A stretch of DNA of 10,717 bases from Isohypsibius dastychi (Eukaryota; Tardigrada; Eutardigrada; Parachela; Isohypsibiidae). Position numbers and translations under genes: made by a program. Below the pieces are notes generated by a model. The model ran no database searches, was not told where the DNA came from, and saw nothing but the letters and a program-made list of their open reading frames with translations. The stretch covers positions 1 through 10,717 of the forward strand of contig JAQIWT010001459.1 of the NCBI GenBank assembly GCA_034696485.1, read 5' to 3'. This document shows positions 1 to 9,332 of this stretch, piece by piece. Within the stretch, counting starts at the first letter, position 1. Each line of letters starts with the position of its first letter.

Positions 1-3000
1 GCGTTCTTCGCTGAAAACTCCATCGAGCCAACTTTCAGCTTCCTTGTCGTTTTGCGGAACATCTCCTGATGATTGGCCGAGAGAACGACAACAGCTCTGG
101 ATGCCGGCATAAACTCGCTGGTTTTCATTCCGTCCATCACAGCTTTGACAACATTCAACACTCTAAAGAGTGAACAATAGTTCATAGAGCACAGACTGTT
201 CCCGTTGAAGAAATGCAACTAAATTACCGTGCGAGATGTCGAAGCAGATTCTCGGAAAACGCATGCAAGCCTTCATCGCGGAAAACGTTCAGCGTGACAT
301 GATCAGCTGTGGTAGCTTTCCGTTTTGTCAAGACTGTCATAGCGTATCCGGAGAAGAGATTCCCAAGAAGCTTGATTCCGATTGTTTGAATATGGGGATC
401 TGAGCCGAAAGATGAAAAGGTCAAGATTTCCAACAAACGACCAAGCGTTCCAACTGCAAATACATTTAGTCAGTATCTAATTCGAAGTCAACGAGACCTT
501 TTGGCTTAAGTACCCATTGGTGACAGTTGTTGGCTGGAGCTCTCCTGATACTCGTCATAACCAAACCAGGCCGTCGAATGGGATATCGGTGAAAAGACGG
601 ATGATAACATAACCAGAGCTTCCAATGCACCAAGCTGCAAGAACGCTGTACATGTAAGAACTTCGCCAGCTGAACTTTTCAACACAATTCAATGTCAAAA
701 CTCACCGTGATATTTTTCGACGAGCTTCGAATGAGCAGATCGAACAAACGACCAACAAGTAACGACAACATATCCTGAGATACACCGGCCGTCTGAGCGT
801 TTGCATGGACAGCGTAAGGATAGATAAGTCCCGTATCCCGACATAGTGGTACGTCATTCCGCAACAGCTCCCACTGCCCTTCGAAATGTTTGCACATAAC
901 GTCATAAGAGTCCAGAGAACCCACATAGCAGAAACCAAAACCAAAAGGTATCCATGAAAGCGTTTCAACCACTGCTGTACGAACCCGAGGATCACCATCA
1001 CCGAGTTGCTCGAACAGACATATAATTAGATATTTCTCCAGATTCCTTCTTTGATAGATGCGATGGATCCCGATAGGATGAGGAAGAACATCTTTCAAGT
1101 GACACAACAAATGCAGCGGCATCAACCGTGAAAATCGATATAATTCACTCTTCAGGAACCAATAACTAACATCACGACTCCCGAGCACATCCACGAGGTC
1201 AAATAATAGATCCACCGCATTCCGGACGAACGATTCCGACATCATCATTGAAACAACGTAGTTCTTCAAACAGGAGAGCAGCAAACGACATGATCCGGCG
1301 GAATCATCTCGAAGTATCTCGATCACAACATCATTCAGCTTTCGCATATCGAATGAATCAGCGCCAGGCATCCGTCTTTGGACAACGTAGGAATAAAAAC
1401 AACAAACAACAGCAGCTCCGTACAGCTTAAGCGATGGATCTTCGCTGTTCATAAAAACGCAGACATCGCTGATTTTGGAGTTTTGGTAAGTATCAGCAAC
1501 AAAACGAGACTTGTCAAAGACGAGGAGATCCAACCGAACAATTTCAATCAAACAGTTCAAAGCCAGCGACTGGAGGCTCACGCGAATCCCAGTTTTGACA
1601 TTCCGACTTCCAGGGTCAAGTAAGAAGCGAAGACAGAGATATCTTGCAATGAATTCCAACGGCGACCCGTCACCCAAAAACAAACATCCAATCAGCACAC
1701 TATCCATGTCAGAATTTATCTCCGATGATTCCGGCTCATTGACTTCCGGTACACTTTCCGTGTAATCATCACCGCCCGAGCTAGGGAATCCATTGTCCGG
1801 AGGGTCATACGCTGAATCTTCCTCGCTGGAAGATTCTTCCGACAGCACGCTGGATCTAACACTGATCGTATCTGACCGGTCCAAGGTACTTTCCGCAGAC
1901 GAACCGACACGGAATGGTTGCTGAAGTGCAGAAAGGTCATCAACAAAAAGGTCTGAATCCAGTGCAACTTCTTCCTCCACTCTATCCGCTTCATCCGATT
2001 CGTTGAAACTGTTTTCATTTCCGCCATTCAGTTCAACCTGGGACCAATCAAATGACGAACCGGAGGTCAGTAAAACCAGTTTTAACGCCGTGCCAGGGTC
2101 ACTTAGAAGAGAATGCAAGGCGTCCAGCGCAAATCCTTGAACGTTATGATCGGAATGGCTGCAGCAGCTCAGGATCAGTTTCAACACCTGAAAAATCAAC
2201 AATTCACAAGTCAAAAAATTACTGCAGTGATAAATCACATGTAGTTACCTGGATGAGCATATTCGTGATCCGGTTATCCGCTTCTTCTTTCCGGTGCTCA
2301 CGAAGAAAAGTCAGCAGGTTTTTGACGCTGACCATAAGGCCGCACAGGAATGCGCTGCTGTGGTTCGAGGCACCAGATTCGGTGATACCTGAAGCAGCAA
2401 AAACAAATTCAGACTTAACATCAGAACATTCCTAAGTCAAAGATCAATGTTGCCTGATCCTCCGAAAAGTTTTTCATCTAAACAATGAGCGATTACCGCT
2501 TGGATATTGTTCGCATACAGTACAGTTCCCCCACCAGAATTGTGTGGTGATTTTTCAAATTATCGTTCATTCTTTTTTTGAGCTGTTCACCCAAATATTT
2601 GACACAAATAGTCAAAAACTAAAAATCTGTTCGTTGGTTCTCATGACAAAGATATAGTGCTGCAAAACACTAGTCGTTCAATAAAAGTACATGGTACCCA
2701 AAAGGGTAGTCAATAAACGATCTGCTCTTCATGGCTTCGAATATATAGTTTGGAAACTAGAGGAAAATTCGATTAGTTTTGCGCGGCAATTACAAACTCG
2801 TTCAGTCGACAAAAGGAGTGCTACATTCAAGTATATTCATTTTCTACTCTTACAATCCATGCATATGTGCTCTTTATAAAAAAGGCCAACATATTCTTAT
2901 TTAGTTTGATACCACCATCTGTCTTCTCATGAAATCAGAAAATTACTTACTTAGCAATTCCCGCAATGTCCATTCACAAACACTTGCAGGACTTTTGACG

Positions 3001-3877
3001 AGTCGGCAGATCTCCACCAACACTGCGGCAGCAGTCCGACGTTTCAGGCTTTGAGCAGAATTCAAATTTTCGATAAAAGTTCGCAACAAAGACTTGATTT
3101 CCGATTCGAGAAGAAAACATCCTAATGGACGTAATATCCGGTGGATTCCGTCGGTCAGCGTATTTTGGATCAAATCCTCGTCACGAGCGGCGAGTTGAGC
3201 AAAGCATGGTATCAAATTCTGCACAAACGCTCTGAAATAAAAAAGATATTAATCGATGCCGCATCCCGAGTTCGAAGAAATACCGGCAACGAAATCTCTG
3301 TGGTTTTATGTAACAAGAATGCACTGCAAAGCGGTCCCATGCAGCCTTCACAGATCTGGCATCCCCATTTTTTCGGAATTCTTTAAATAACTGGACGAGA
3401 ATAGTAACGGAATGCGCGGAAATAAAAAGCTGAAAAATACTTCATGTTCGGAGGAAACACTTGAAAAACTGCTTAAGTCTTACATGGATGATTCTGTTGA
3501 GGACATCTTCCGCAACTAAGCGCACATTGGCTTCGGTGTCGTTACAGCATGCAGACAGATTTTCCAGTGCTAATTCCAAAACACGTGGAATATTTTTGGA
3601 GTTTTTCTGCTTGGCTTTCTCCAGTGATTCCAGAATAGCATTGCACAGTCGTATTTTCTCTTCGCTAGGTGTTGATGTTTTCCTAAAAACACCACGTCTG
3701 CAAACAAAATGTTCTTCGTTATAGGCTGTTCAGAGACACAGTGCAGTAAACGTACTTGATGAAACTTGATGAACGCTTCCCAGAAACGCGACCAAGTGAA
3801 TCGGAATCTGTTGGCTTGAAAGGCGAATTACTGGATACAAGCGTTTCTAGAGCACGACACAGTCTTTCCGTTTCCAT
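1..3877 (-). CDS. HTT: Huntingtin homologue, N-terminal ~964 residues (partial, runs off left edge)
   Basis: Huntingtin is a very large HEAT-repeat scaffold with roles in vesicle transport and autophagy. Exons in reading order: 3877-3756, 3697-3484, 3429-3284, 3231-2951, 2388-2249, 2187-706, 634-514, 453-228, 162-1. All joins are GT-AG and in phase. Aligned to human HTT from memory, many blocks match with no gap: LRTFIENLNSAQSLKRRTAA (exon 4), DHNVQGFALDALHSLL (exons 5/6), IRVSLQSLALNCLIE, GDGDPRVRTAVVETLSWIP (exon 6) and LGALEALVMLSSVF (exon 7). The start ATG (3877-3875) is the first Met after an in-frame TGA about 45 nt upstream, and METERLCRALETLVSS resembles the human N17 helix. There is no polyQ or proline-rich run after it. 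Residues ~345-464 are an acidic, Ser-rich linker shorter than the human one. Introns are 52-71 nt except 2389-2950 (562 nt). The C-terminal two thirds lie beyond the window. Family assignment is secure; exon 9's left end is open. Confidence 0.94.
2389..2950 (-). other. Outsized HTT intron 4 (562 nt)
   Basis: This intron joins exons 4 and 5 of the huntingtin gene. The donor is GTAAGT (2950-2945) and the acceptor follows gctgcttcag (ending at 2389). Joining them restores the frame through LLS-ITESGASN, so the boundaries are well supported. It is about ten times longer than the other HTT introns. A 62-codon + strand open frame (2691-2879) lies inside but shows no recognisable protein character. 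I saw no terminal inverted repeats or target duplications, so I cannot show that an insertion caused the length. Confidence 0.7.
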
Positions 3878-4045
3878 CACTTGACCAAGATTCTCACGAA
3901 GATATGAGCCCGATGAATATCAGGATATTTCGAAGAGGGAAAAAATCCAGTGAATATATCAATCATCAAAAGAGATATATGCAATTCCACGTGCAGTTTA
4001 AAAGATGCTCTCCTCAACACGATAATATTCCACAGCGCCAGTAAT
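3878..4045. other. HTT upstream flank / probable 5' UTR
   Basis: This is the stretch immediately upstream of the huntingtin start codon on the minus strand. An in-frame TGA lies about 45 nt before the ATG, which fixes 3877 as the first usable Met. I see no convincing TATA box or initiator. If the open stretch ending in TGA at 4048-4046 is a real terminal exon of an upstream gene, less than 170 bp separates the two genes, and HTT would have to start from a very short promoter or be processed from a longer transcript. That is inference. Confidence 0.3.
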
Positions 4046-4177
4046 TCATAGCCTCCTCCAAAGAAATCGGTTGTATTTCTCCATTCCGAGAAGGTCGTAA
4101 ATATTATTTAAATACGTCCATGCGGAGGCAACATCGTTCATAGACAAAGAAACAAAGACCGAACCGTGACTCGAAAG
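4046..4177 (-). other. Open stretch of unknown status, 43 codons, ends TGA
   Basis: On the minus strand a frame stays open from after a TGA (4180-4178) to a TGA at 4048-4046. Its last part, from an internal Met (MNDVASAWTYLN...KYNRFLWRRL), has protein-like composition with alternating hydrophobic positions. No acceptor site joins it in phase to the open stretches upstream, so its status is uncertain. It could be the last exon of a gene in this interval, part of an HTT 5' leader, or chance. I recognise no family. Confidence 0.2.
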
Positions 4178-4221
4178 TCAAGATCTAATTTACCAACACT
4201 GAACGTAACCATAGACTGCTA

Positions 4222-4515
4222 TTATTTCATGACAATAAAACCGAAGAAAAACAGGAGCTCGATGGCAAAATCGCGAAGGATTTGAGCTTGTTTGTTGTCA
4301 TTTCTTCAAGCGGAAGTCAGAGCGGAAAATCTTTGCTAGAAGCGAAGCGTACAATAATATTCTGCAGCGTACCGAACTCCGCTGGAAGAGAATTTAAACA
4401 GATTGCTATCGAAAAACGCACATAAGACGACATCTGGAGAAGATCTAGTTTCCGGTTTCGGCGCTCTGTCCGCTGGTTCTTTTCTAATGCAACAATGCAC
4501 CTTCATGATATTTGC
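4222..4515 (-). CDS. Possible two-exon coding stretch of unknown function
   Basis: A good acceptor (ttgctttgctatttag) precedes an open exon at 4515-4373. Its donor CG|GTACGC joins in phase, across a 69-nt intron, to 4303-4222, which ends in TAA. The product would be about 74 residues, including SSPDVVLCAFFDSNLFKFSS and a hydrophobic tail IELLFFFGFIVMK. An ATG near the start (MKVHCCIRK...) would allow a separate small gene. Alternatively these exons belong to the gene upstream, but the join from 4695 is out of phase unless an 11-nt mini-exon (TTAGCTACTAT, after ttttcgcag) is used. The second acceptor (cttgaag) is weak. No homologue recognised. Confidence 0.22.
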
Positions 4516-4694
4516 CTAAATAGCAAAGCAAATTAACGCATGTTCCGTACCGAGCACCCATTTCAGTACATAGTAGCTAACTGCGAAAAGTAATGCGGTT
4601 CTTCAACGTTTTTTGCCTTGTCAGAAAACCGCTGCAGTACTTTTCGCGCAACAATACAGAACCAGCGTGGCAGAATCTCTAGTCACCTACTTAC

Positions 4695-5057
4695 CAAATC
4701 CATCACCATCCGTGTCGAATTGCAGAGACAGATTGTTCCAGAAGTTCTCCGGACGAGTCTGATGGCGAGTGAGCGGGGCCACCTGTCCAAAGGCATAAAC
4801 TTCGAGGTTTCTATTCCACCTACAAAACAACCTGAGAAGCATGCAGCCTTGGAGCTCTTAATCGGTAACCAACTTGCGGATTCTATAAGTCTTGTCCTTT
4901 GACCAACTTGAACGAAATAAATCCAAGTTCTTCTGGAAATTCACAAAACGTTCGGCGCAGGTAAACTGACGATCGTTCAGCCTTGATTTATCGATCTGAG
5001 GAGGTCTCTGTTCTGCTCCAGCTAGCACAGATTCGTATCTCGTTCGAGTGGGTATTG
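4695..5057 (-). CDS. Candidate extra exons of the extended anoctamin gene, with an EF-hand-like loop
   Basis: Two open stretches, 5057-4874 and 4819-4695, follow good acceptors (attttatcgtttcag; ggttgttttgtag) and join in phase through a 54-nt intron with a weak GTTGGT donor. The first would connect to the anoctamin gene's last exon through a 52-nt intron (5109-5058, donor CCT|GTAAAT), which removes the TAG at 5104-5102 and keeps the frame. The product would add ~103 residues, including FVNFQKNLDLFRSSWSKDK and then FWNNLSLQFDTDGDGF, where DTDGDG looks like the start of an EF-hand calcium loop. A strong donor (TTTG|GTAAGT) ends the second stretch. No family recognised. The intron lengths match the rest of the gene, which is the main argument for reality; chance open frames remain possible. 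Confidence 0.4.
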
Positions 5058-5101
5058 CTGAAACGATAAAATTAGGTTCATGACATAAATCATATTAAAA
5101 T

Positions 5102-6182
5102 CTATTTACAGGTGAAACGTATCGTCTCAAGACCGACGAGGGTTGCCATGTGGTCCAAGAATAAATTAGAATCTTCTGTAAAAAGACTCTCATCCAAAAT
5201 AATTTCCTGATGGGGCCCGAAGAAAGAAGAATGTATCAAAGCATTATCGTGGCGACGAACATTATCAATCAGATGGCTTCCAGCAGCAGCAAAATTTTCA
5301 GCCTCCATCGGACTTTCTGATTTGAATGGAAAACGTTCTTGAATAGTGTCCTCCAGCAGGGCTTTTTTGAAGATATCACCGGGGGTTGTGCGATACTGGT
5401 TTTTAAGTACCCGAAGATTCGGAAGAAACTGACATCGCAAAAGCTCCAGAAGGTTTCTGCGAGACTGACATCCAGCCATCGTCAGATTTTCCATTTCGGC
5501 AATCTCAAGAAGGTCGGCGATATAGCCCATTGCCTTTTCGTCTTCGTAGATTTTTAGTTCCCAGTCGCGCTCACAGTCTGCCACTTTTCCGACGAACACT
5601 CCTAATTTCTTAATCACGACGCGGAAAAGATCGATCTGAGACGGAGGATCCATGGATTCCGATGGTCTTCTCTGCAGAGAACATCGAAACCGGTCCGCGG
5701 TTCTGATCAGGTTTTGATAAGCCGGATGGCATTTGTCCGAGAAAGGAGACTTGGCCACCATCATATCCTTCGAATGTGAGAGGAGCTATATACATCGAAG
5801 GAAGTACTGTACGATATTTCACATTTCTCACCCCAACCGTCCAACCGAACTCCTCGACTGTAACTGCAGCATCCGACACCTGGCAAGACAGAAATCTTAT
5901 CTACGACCGAAAATATAACTTCAGGCTTACCACTGAGATATTCTTCGTTTTTTCAACCTCCAGACGTCTAGACAGCTCTTCCGTTCGAGTTCTCATATCA
6001 GTGATTTCTCTGTAGATTAACAGTAAATCTTGTGAGATAAGCAGGCACTTAAAATAATAATGGAAACTAACAAATTACGATACATACCTTTTATGGCTTT
6101 TCTTAAGAGCGGAAGTAAACTGGACCAATTCTTCTACTTTGGCACGATATTCTTCGACCTCCTTCCTTCTATCCTCCAGTTC
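5102..6182 (-). other. C-terminal extension of the ANO10-like protein (~295 residues, coiled coil then helical)
   Basis: Exons 12-15 follow the last anoctamin helix in phase (FAE joins ELEDRRKEVEE). Human ANO10 ends a few tens of residues after that helix, so this part is extra. Exons 12-13 give about 60 residues of charged heptad-like sequence (EYRAKVEELVQF, TRTEELSRRLEVEKTK), a probable coiled coil. Exon 14 is 16 codons. Exon 15 gives 221 residues, mostly helical in character (IDLFRVVIKKLGVFVGKVAD, SRRNLLELLRCQFLPNLRVL), then more acidic near the end. I recognise no domain. A separate gene starting inside this stretch is possible, since MFAEELEDRR could be a start, but there is no visible promoter gap: exon 11 codes the anoctamin helix and runs straight on. 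Confidence 0.7.
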
Positions 6183-9100
6183 CTAACAAAACAATAAATA
6201 CCATCAGATTCTGACCACTCAGAAGTCTGACTTTGCAACGAACACAATGTATATAAATGCTTACTTCAGCGAACATTCGACAACGAGCTTCGACTTTCCT
6301 CGCTCCCAATCTGTTCCTGTCGATGTTCATCTGAACTTCATGTGGAATAGCAAGGATAACGTAAGTCAGCCCAGACTTCGCAAAAAACAAAAGATGCTGC
6401 AAAGCAAAGATACGTCTTAACCACAGAAACCGCAGCAACTGACTTACCTCAACAACCACGAAAATTAATAACAATTGGTAGTTTGAAACTTTTGGAAAAG
6501 TCGTGGATGAGTGGATTAGTGTAAATGAGGGCCAGATTTGTCACCACAATCGCAAAACCCATCAGCTCAAATGCAAGCTGCCATGGTCCGATGGAACTGG
6601 CCGGAAGTGCGAAGGGACGCCGCATCAAATTACAGAGCTTGAACCCATCCACCCGAATTTCGATGAGGTTATTAAGATATGCGAAAACAGCTGCTAGTGG
6701 AAACGCAGACGAGAACAGGAAACAGTAGCCCAACTGAAAACCAAAAAGGATAAAATGCGGTAAAGATCACCCCAAATGAAGCACTTCAAGGAGGGAAAAT
6801 CGAGATCACAATCTTCTCAGCTTCTGATTTTTAAGGTGTTGAAGACAAAACAAAAAACAAGAAGCGAATTTCTATTTTTCGTATAACTTTCACGATGTTT
6901 GAAAGAACCAACGAAATTGTAGAAAACAATTCATGAGAAATCCGAGTATTACAGAAAATTTCTTACCTGCAAGAAGGTCTCCAGATAATTGTCAAATGTT
7001 CCCTGTAAACAAAAATGCCACCCACATTGTTACAAGACAGAAAAATCCGCTCACGTCATAAATCGGAAGATCTCCTTCGACTACTGCCTGTTCCCGGTAC
7101 TCGTCAAAATTACGATCCTCATCGGAATTTCCGGTCGCTTCACTTTCTTTGTCTTTCTTCTTCAATACTCTTCTGGCTTTCCAATGATCGAAGGTCACTT
7201 GAATGAACGGTACAATGGTTTCCGGAAAGTGGTCGATAATCTGGCTGGTAATTAGCTGAACTGCTAAGATGCTTCTCAGTAAGTCAATGTCCTGGATCCA
7301 AAAGGCGATGTAGAAAAGCGATGCAAAGGAGTTGATGAAATTGAACAGAAGCAGTTTCCAAGTCAGGTGAAATTCGAAAGCTGATTGTAGCCGGTGATTC
7401 TCTTTATCCGTCAACCAGCTAGCCACTGGGCTGTTGAACAATCAGTGTTCACTAAAGATTTGGATATTTGCCGAGATTTCGCCCTACCGGTATGCAGAAC
7501 GGAGAACCTTGATACAAAGAGTGTAGACACCACTCGACAGAGATTTAATGAAGAACAGTCCAAGATACGGTTTTTCGGCGTAGAGCGCATTCAGATGTTG
7601 CTGCATGCTAAGATAAGCTGCCAGGATACACATGGAGACGAACAGACAGAACAGAACGATGGGCGTAGATATGAAAGCAATCCAGAAAATCCGGTGAGAA
7701 ACGGAATTTGTAGGTTCCGGTTGGTCGATCACAGGAGTTCTTCCGGGATTCCCTGTTATAACCACGAAATAATACCTGTTTTCAGACGCGCAGACCAGAT
7801 ACAAATAGTCGCAAAAACTGACCTTCGAACTGCGCTCGCGGAATTTCCACATCACTGTGGCTTTTGCCAAGAGTTCCCCATTGGTATGACAGTCGAATGC
7901 AATAGCGTTTCCATCTTTCAAAAAATACAAACGCCCAGAAGATGTTGACAATAGCGAAAGCGCAAACGGTGAATAATGAATCTGCGCTAAAATATTGGAA
8001 AAGGAACATTCCAAAGCCCAAAGCAGCTGCCGGCAACAACATTCCCGTATAAAATCCGAGGAAGGCGAAATAAACCGTAATGTGCTCGCCAAAATAGTTT
8101 CGAATCGCATCTGAAAAAATACCTTCAGAACATGGGCGGTTTTTCTTTCACAGGGATGATCTACCGAGTGGCTGATGCTTGAACAACGAGACTTCGTACC
8201 AATCCATTGCGAGTCTTTTCTTTGCCTCTTTGTCATGGAGCGAGTAAATATTCGTAATCAGGTTCTTTCGCTGCAGCTTCCTAACTGAAAACGAGAACTT
8301 CCGAAAAATGCTCGAAATATGGTTAAAAAACTGACTTACTGATGCTTTGCCCGGAACTGAAACGAACGTTGTTGGAATCATAAAATCGTTCCAGTTCTCC
8401 TTCTTGCGCTCTGAGCTCGTTGATTTCAAAGAGAACCATACGACTTCTTTCGGCATTGGTGAACAAATCCGCTGAAGCCGCAACTATAACAAAGCAGCAA
8501 AACATTATTACATTTTAGAGTACTGGTACATAATGTGGTCAATTTTATCAAGTTTCTTTATTTTCGAATTTCCATGCATCGTCTCGAATGCATCATCTCA
8601 TCTGATCACAAAAGCATCTCAAGAATGCAAACGAATAAATTGGATTTATTTTCTTGTGTTCTCACCATTTCCGTCTTTCACAAAACGAGCAAGCGAATCC
8701 TCTTTCGCGGAAAATTCTCGAAGCACGCCGTCGATCAGATCTGGTTTCTTAATTTCCAGACATTCAGCAATTTCCAACAATCGATAATTTGGCGCATTTA
8801 TGTGCAGTTGAGTAACCTTGAAGACGGAAATAAAGTCAAACTTTTGGACACATTCAAAGAGAACGCTCCAAAAAAGGAGATCGCCAACCATAACAGACAA
8901 ACCTGCTTCGTTTTAAGATCTCGTACGACTTTTACACGGAGTTCCGCTCCTCCAGATGTTTTTGGGCTCTGGATTCGTTTGACAATCCAATCAGCCTGTG
9001 TCACGGCGAACGTACAGCAAACGAAGGTAAAATGGAAATATGATTCGGAGAACTTACTAGGTCCTCACTACAACTGGAAGATACTGCTATCACGCAGTTG

Positions 9101-9189
9101 CTTTTGAAGGGATCAGGGAGGTTTTTGATCACGGCAACACCCTTTTTTGAACAGGACATCCTACTATTTGGTCCAAACCAACCGAGCAT
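5102..9189 (-). CDS. ANO10: Anoctamin-10-like membrane protein with C-terminal extension (frameshift in exon 10)
   Basis: Ten-helix TMEM16 protein, closest to ANO10/TMEM16K of internal membranes. Exons: 9189-9058, 8995-8903, 8816-8666, 8483-8340, 8284-8165, 8110-7823, 7752-7488, 7430-7055, 7002-6967, 6733-6448, 6396-6265, 6182-6088, 6009-5931, 5879-5832, 5767-5102. All are GT-AG and in phase apart from exon 10. Cytosolic N-domain motifs match human ANO10 (WIVKRIQSPKTSGGAEL, YSLHDKEAKKRLAMDWYE). Membrane segments begin in exon 6, after DAIRNYFGEH; LTDKENHRLQSAFEFHL, LLLFNFINSFASLFYIAF, GTFDNYLETFLQ and FPLAAVFAYLNNLIEIR follow in family order. The anoctamin body is ~674 residues (human 660); the extension gives ~969. 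The first ATG after an in-frame TAG is at 9189; a second at 9159 has better context (A at -3). Exon 10 is 286 nt where 285 is needed. The gene may continue past 5102. Confidence 0.93.
6496..6499 (-). other. One-base frameshift in ANO10-like exon 10 (TTTT run)
   Basis: Reading exon 10 from 6733, the frame encodes anoctamin sequence through TNLALIYTNPLIHD. The next anoctamin block, QLLLIFVVVE, which joins in phase to HLLFFAKSGL in exon 11, lies in another frame. The switch falls at the TTTT run on the minus strand (AAAA at 6496-6499). The exon is 286 nt although both ends are phase 0, so it carries one extra base. No GT...AG pair nearby could make an intron. Without correction, translation stops at TGA after NFRGC. 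This is an assembly error in a homopolymer, a real disabling mutation, or, less likely, a site of frameshifting. Confidence 0.8.
6967..7002 (-). other. 36-nt micro-exon (exon 9) of the ANO10-like gene
   Basis: The exon lies between ttttgtttacag and GTAAGA and encodes GTFDNYLETFLQ, a conserved anoctamin motif just before a membrane helix (human ANO10 has GTFDDYLELFLQFGY). It is phase 0 at both ends and needed for the alignment. The introns are 52 nt (upstream) and 233 nt (downstream). An automatic gene finder could easily miss it. Confidence 0.88.
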
Positions 9190-9332
9190 ATGCACAATCG
9201 ACAATAATTGGAAAAAATGATCGTAGGTCTAAAAAGGGAAGGAAAGCCTAAGAAAGAAAAACAATCAAAATCAACCCCCACCCTCCCCCCCCCCTCAGTC
9301 AGCGCAGCTGGGTAGGGTTCTTTGAGCTAAAG
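9190..9332. promoter_or_regulatory. Upstream flank of the ANO10-like gene with a homopyrimidine tract
   Basis: This is the region upstream of the anoctamin start codon and presumably contains its 5' UTR and promoter. It includes a C-rich run on the + strand (about 9276-9298), a homopurine tract on the transcribed strand. I see no clear TATA box. An in-frame TAG at about 9230 limits the N-terminus to the ATG at 9189 or 9159. The promoter role is inferred only from position. Confidence 0.35.

Noticed and set aside
1248-1765. Three overlapping + strand open frames
   Set aside because: They lie opposite the large HTT exon 706-2187, whose minus-strand frame has strong family similarity. The + frames overlap each other and look like shadows.
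2691-2879. Small + strand open frame inside HTT intron 4
   Set aside because: It is only 62 codons, with no motif and no splice or promoter context; chance is sufficient.
3756-3877. Polyglutamine tract expected after the huntingtin N17 segment
   Set aside because: I looked for CAG/CAA runs in exons 1-2 and found none; the region codes Ser, Pro, Asp and Lys.
6448-6500. A tiny intron to explain the exon 10 frame change
   Set aside because: No GT followed by AG lies in the short interval between the two frames, so splicing cannot repair it.
7394-7948. 184-codon + strand open frame
   Set aside because: It is antisense to ANO10-like exons 6-8, which are confirmed by splice phase and similarity, and it has no protein character of its own.
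7484-8236. 250-codon continuous minus-strand frame as a single exon
   Set aside because: Only its last part (from 7752 down) is real anoctamin sequence. The upstream part is out of frame with the true exon 6 and is explained by the 70-nt intron 7822-7753.
8535-9107. 190-codon + strand open frame
   Set aside because: It runs antisense to ANO10-like exons 1-3 and their introns, with no recognisable motif.
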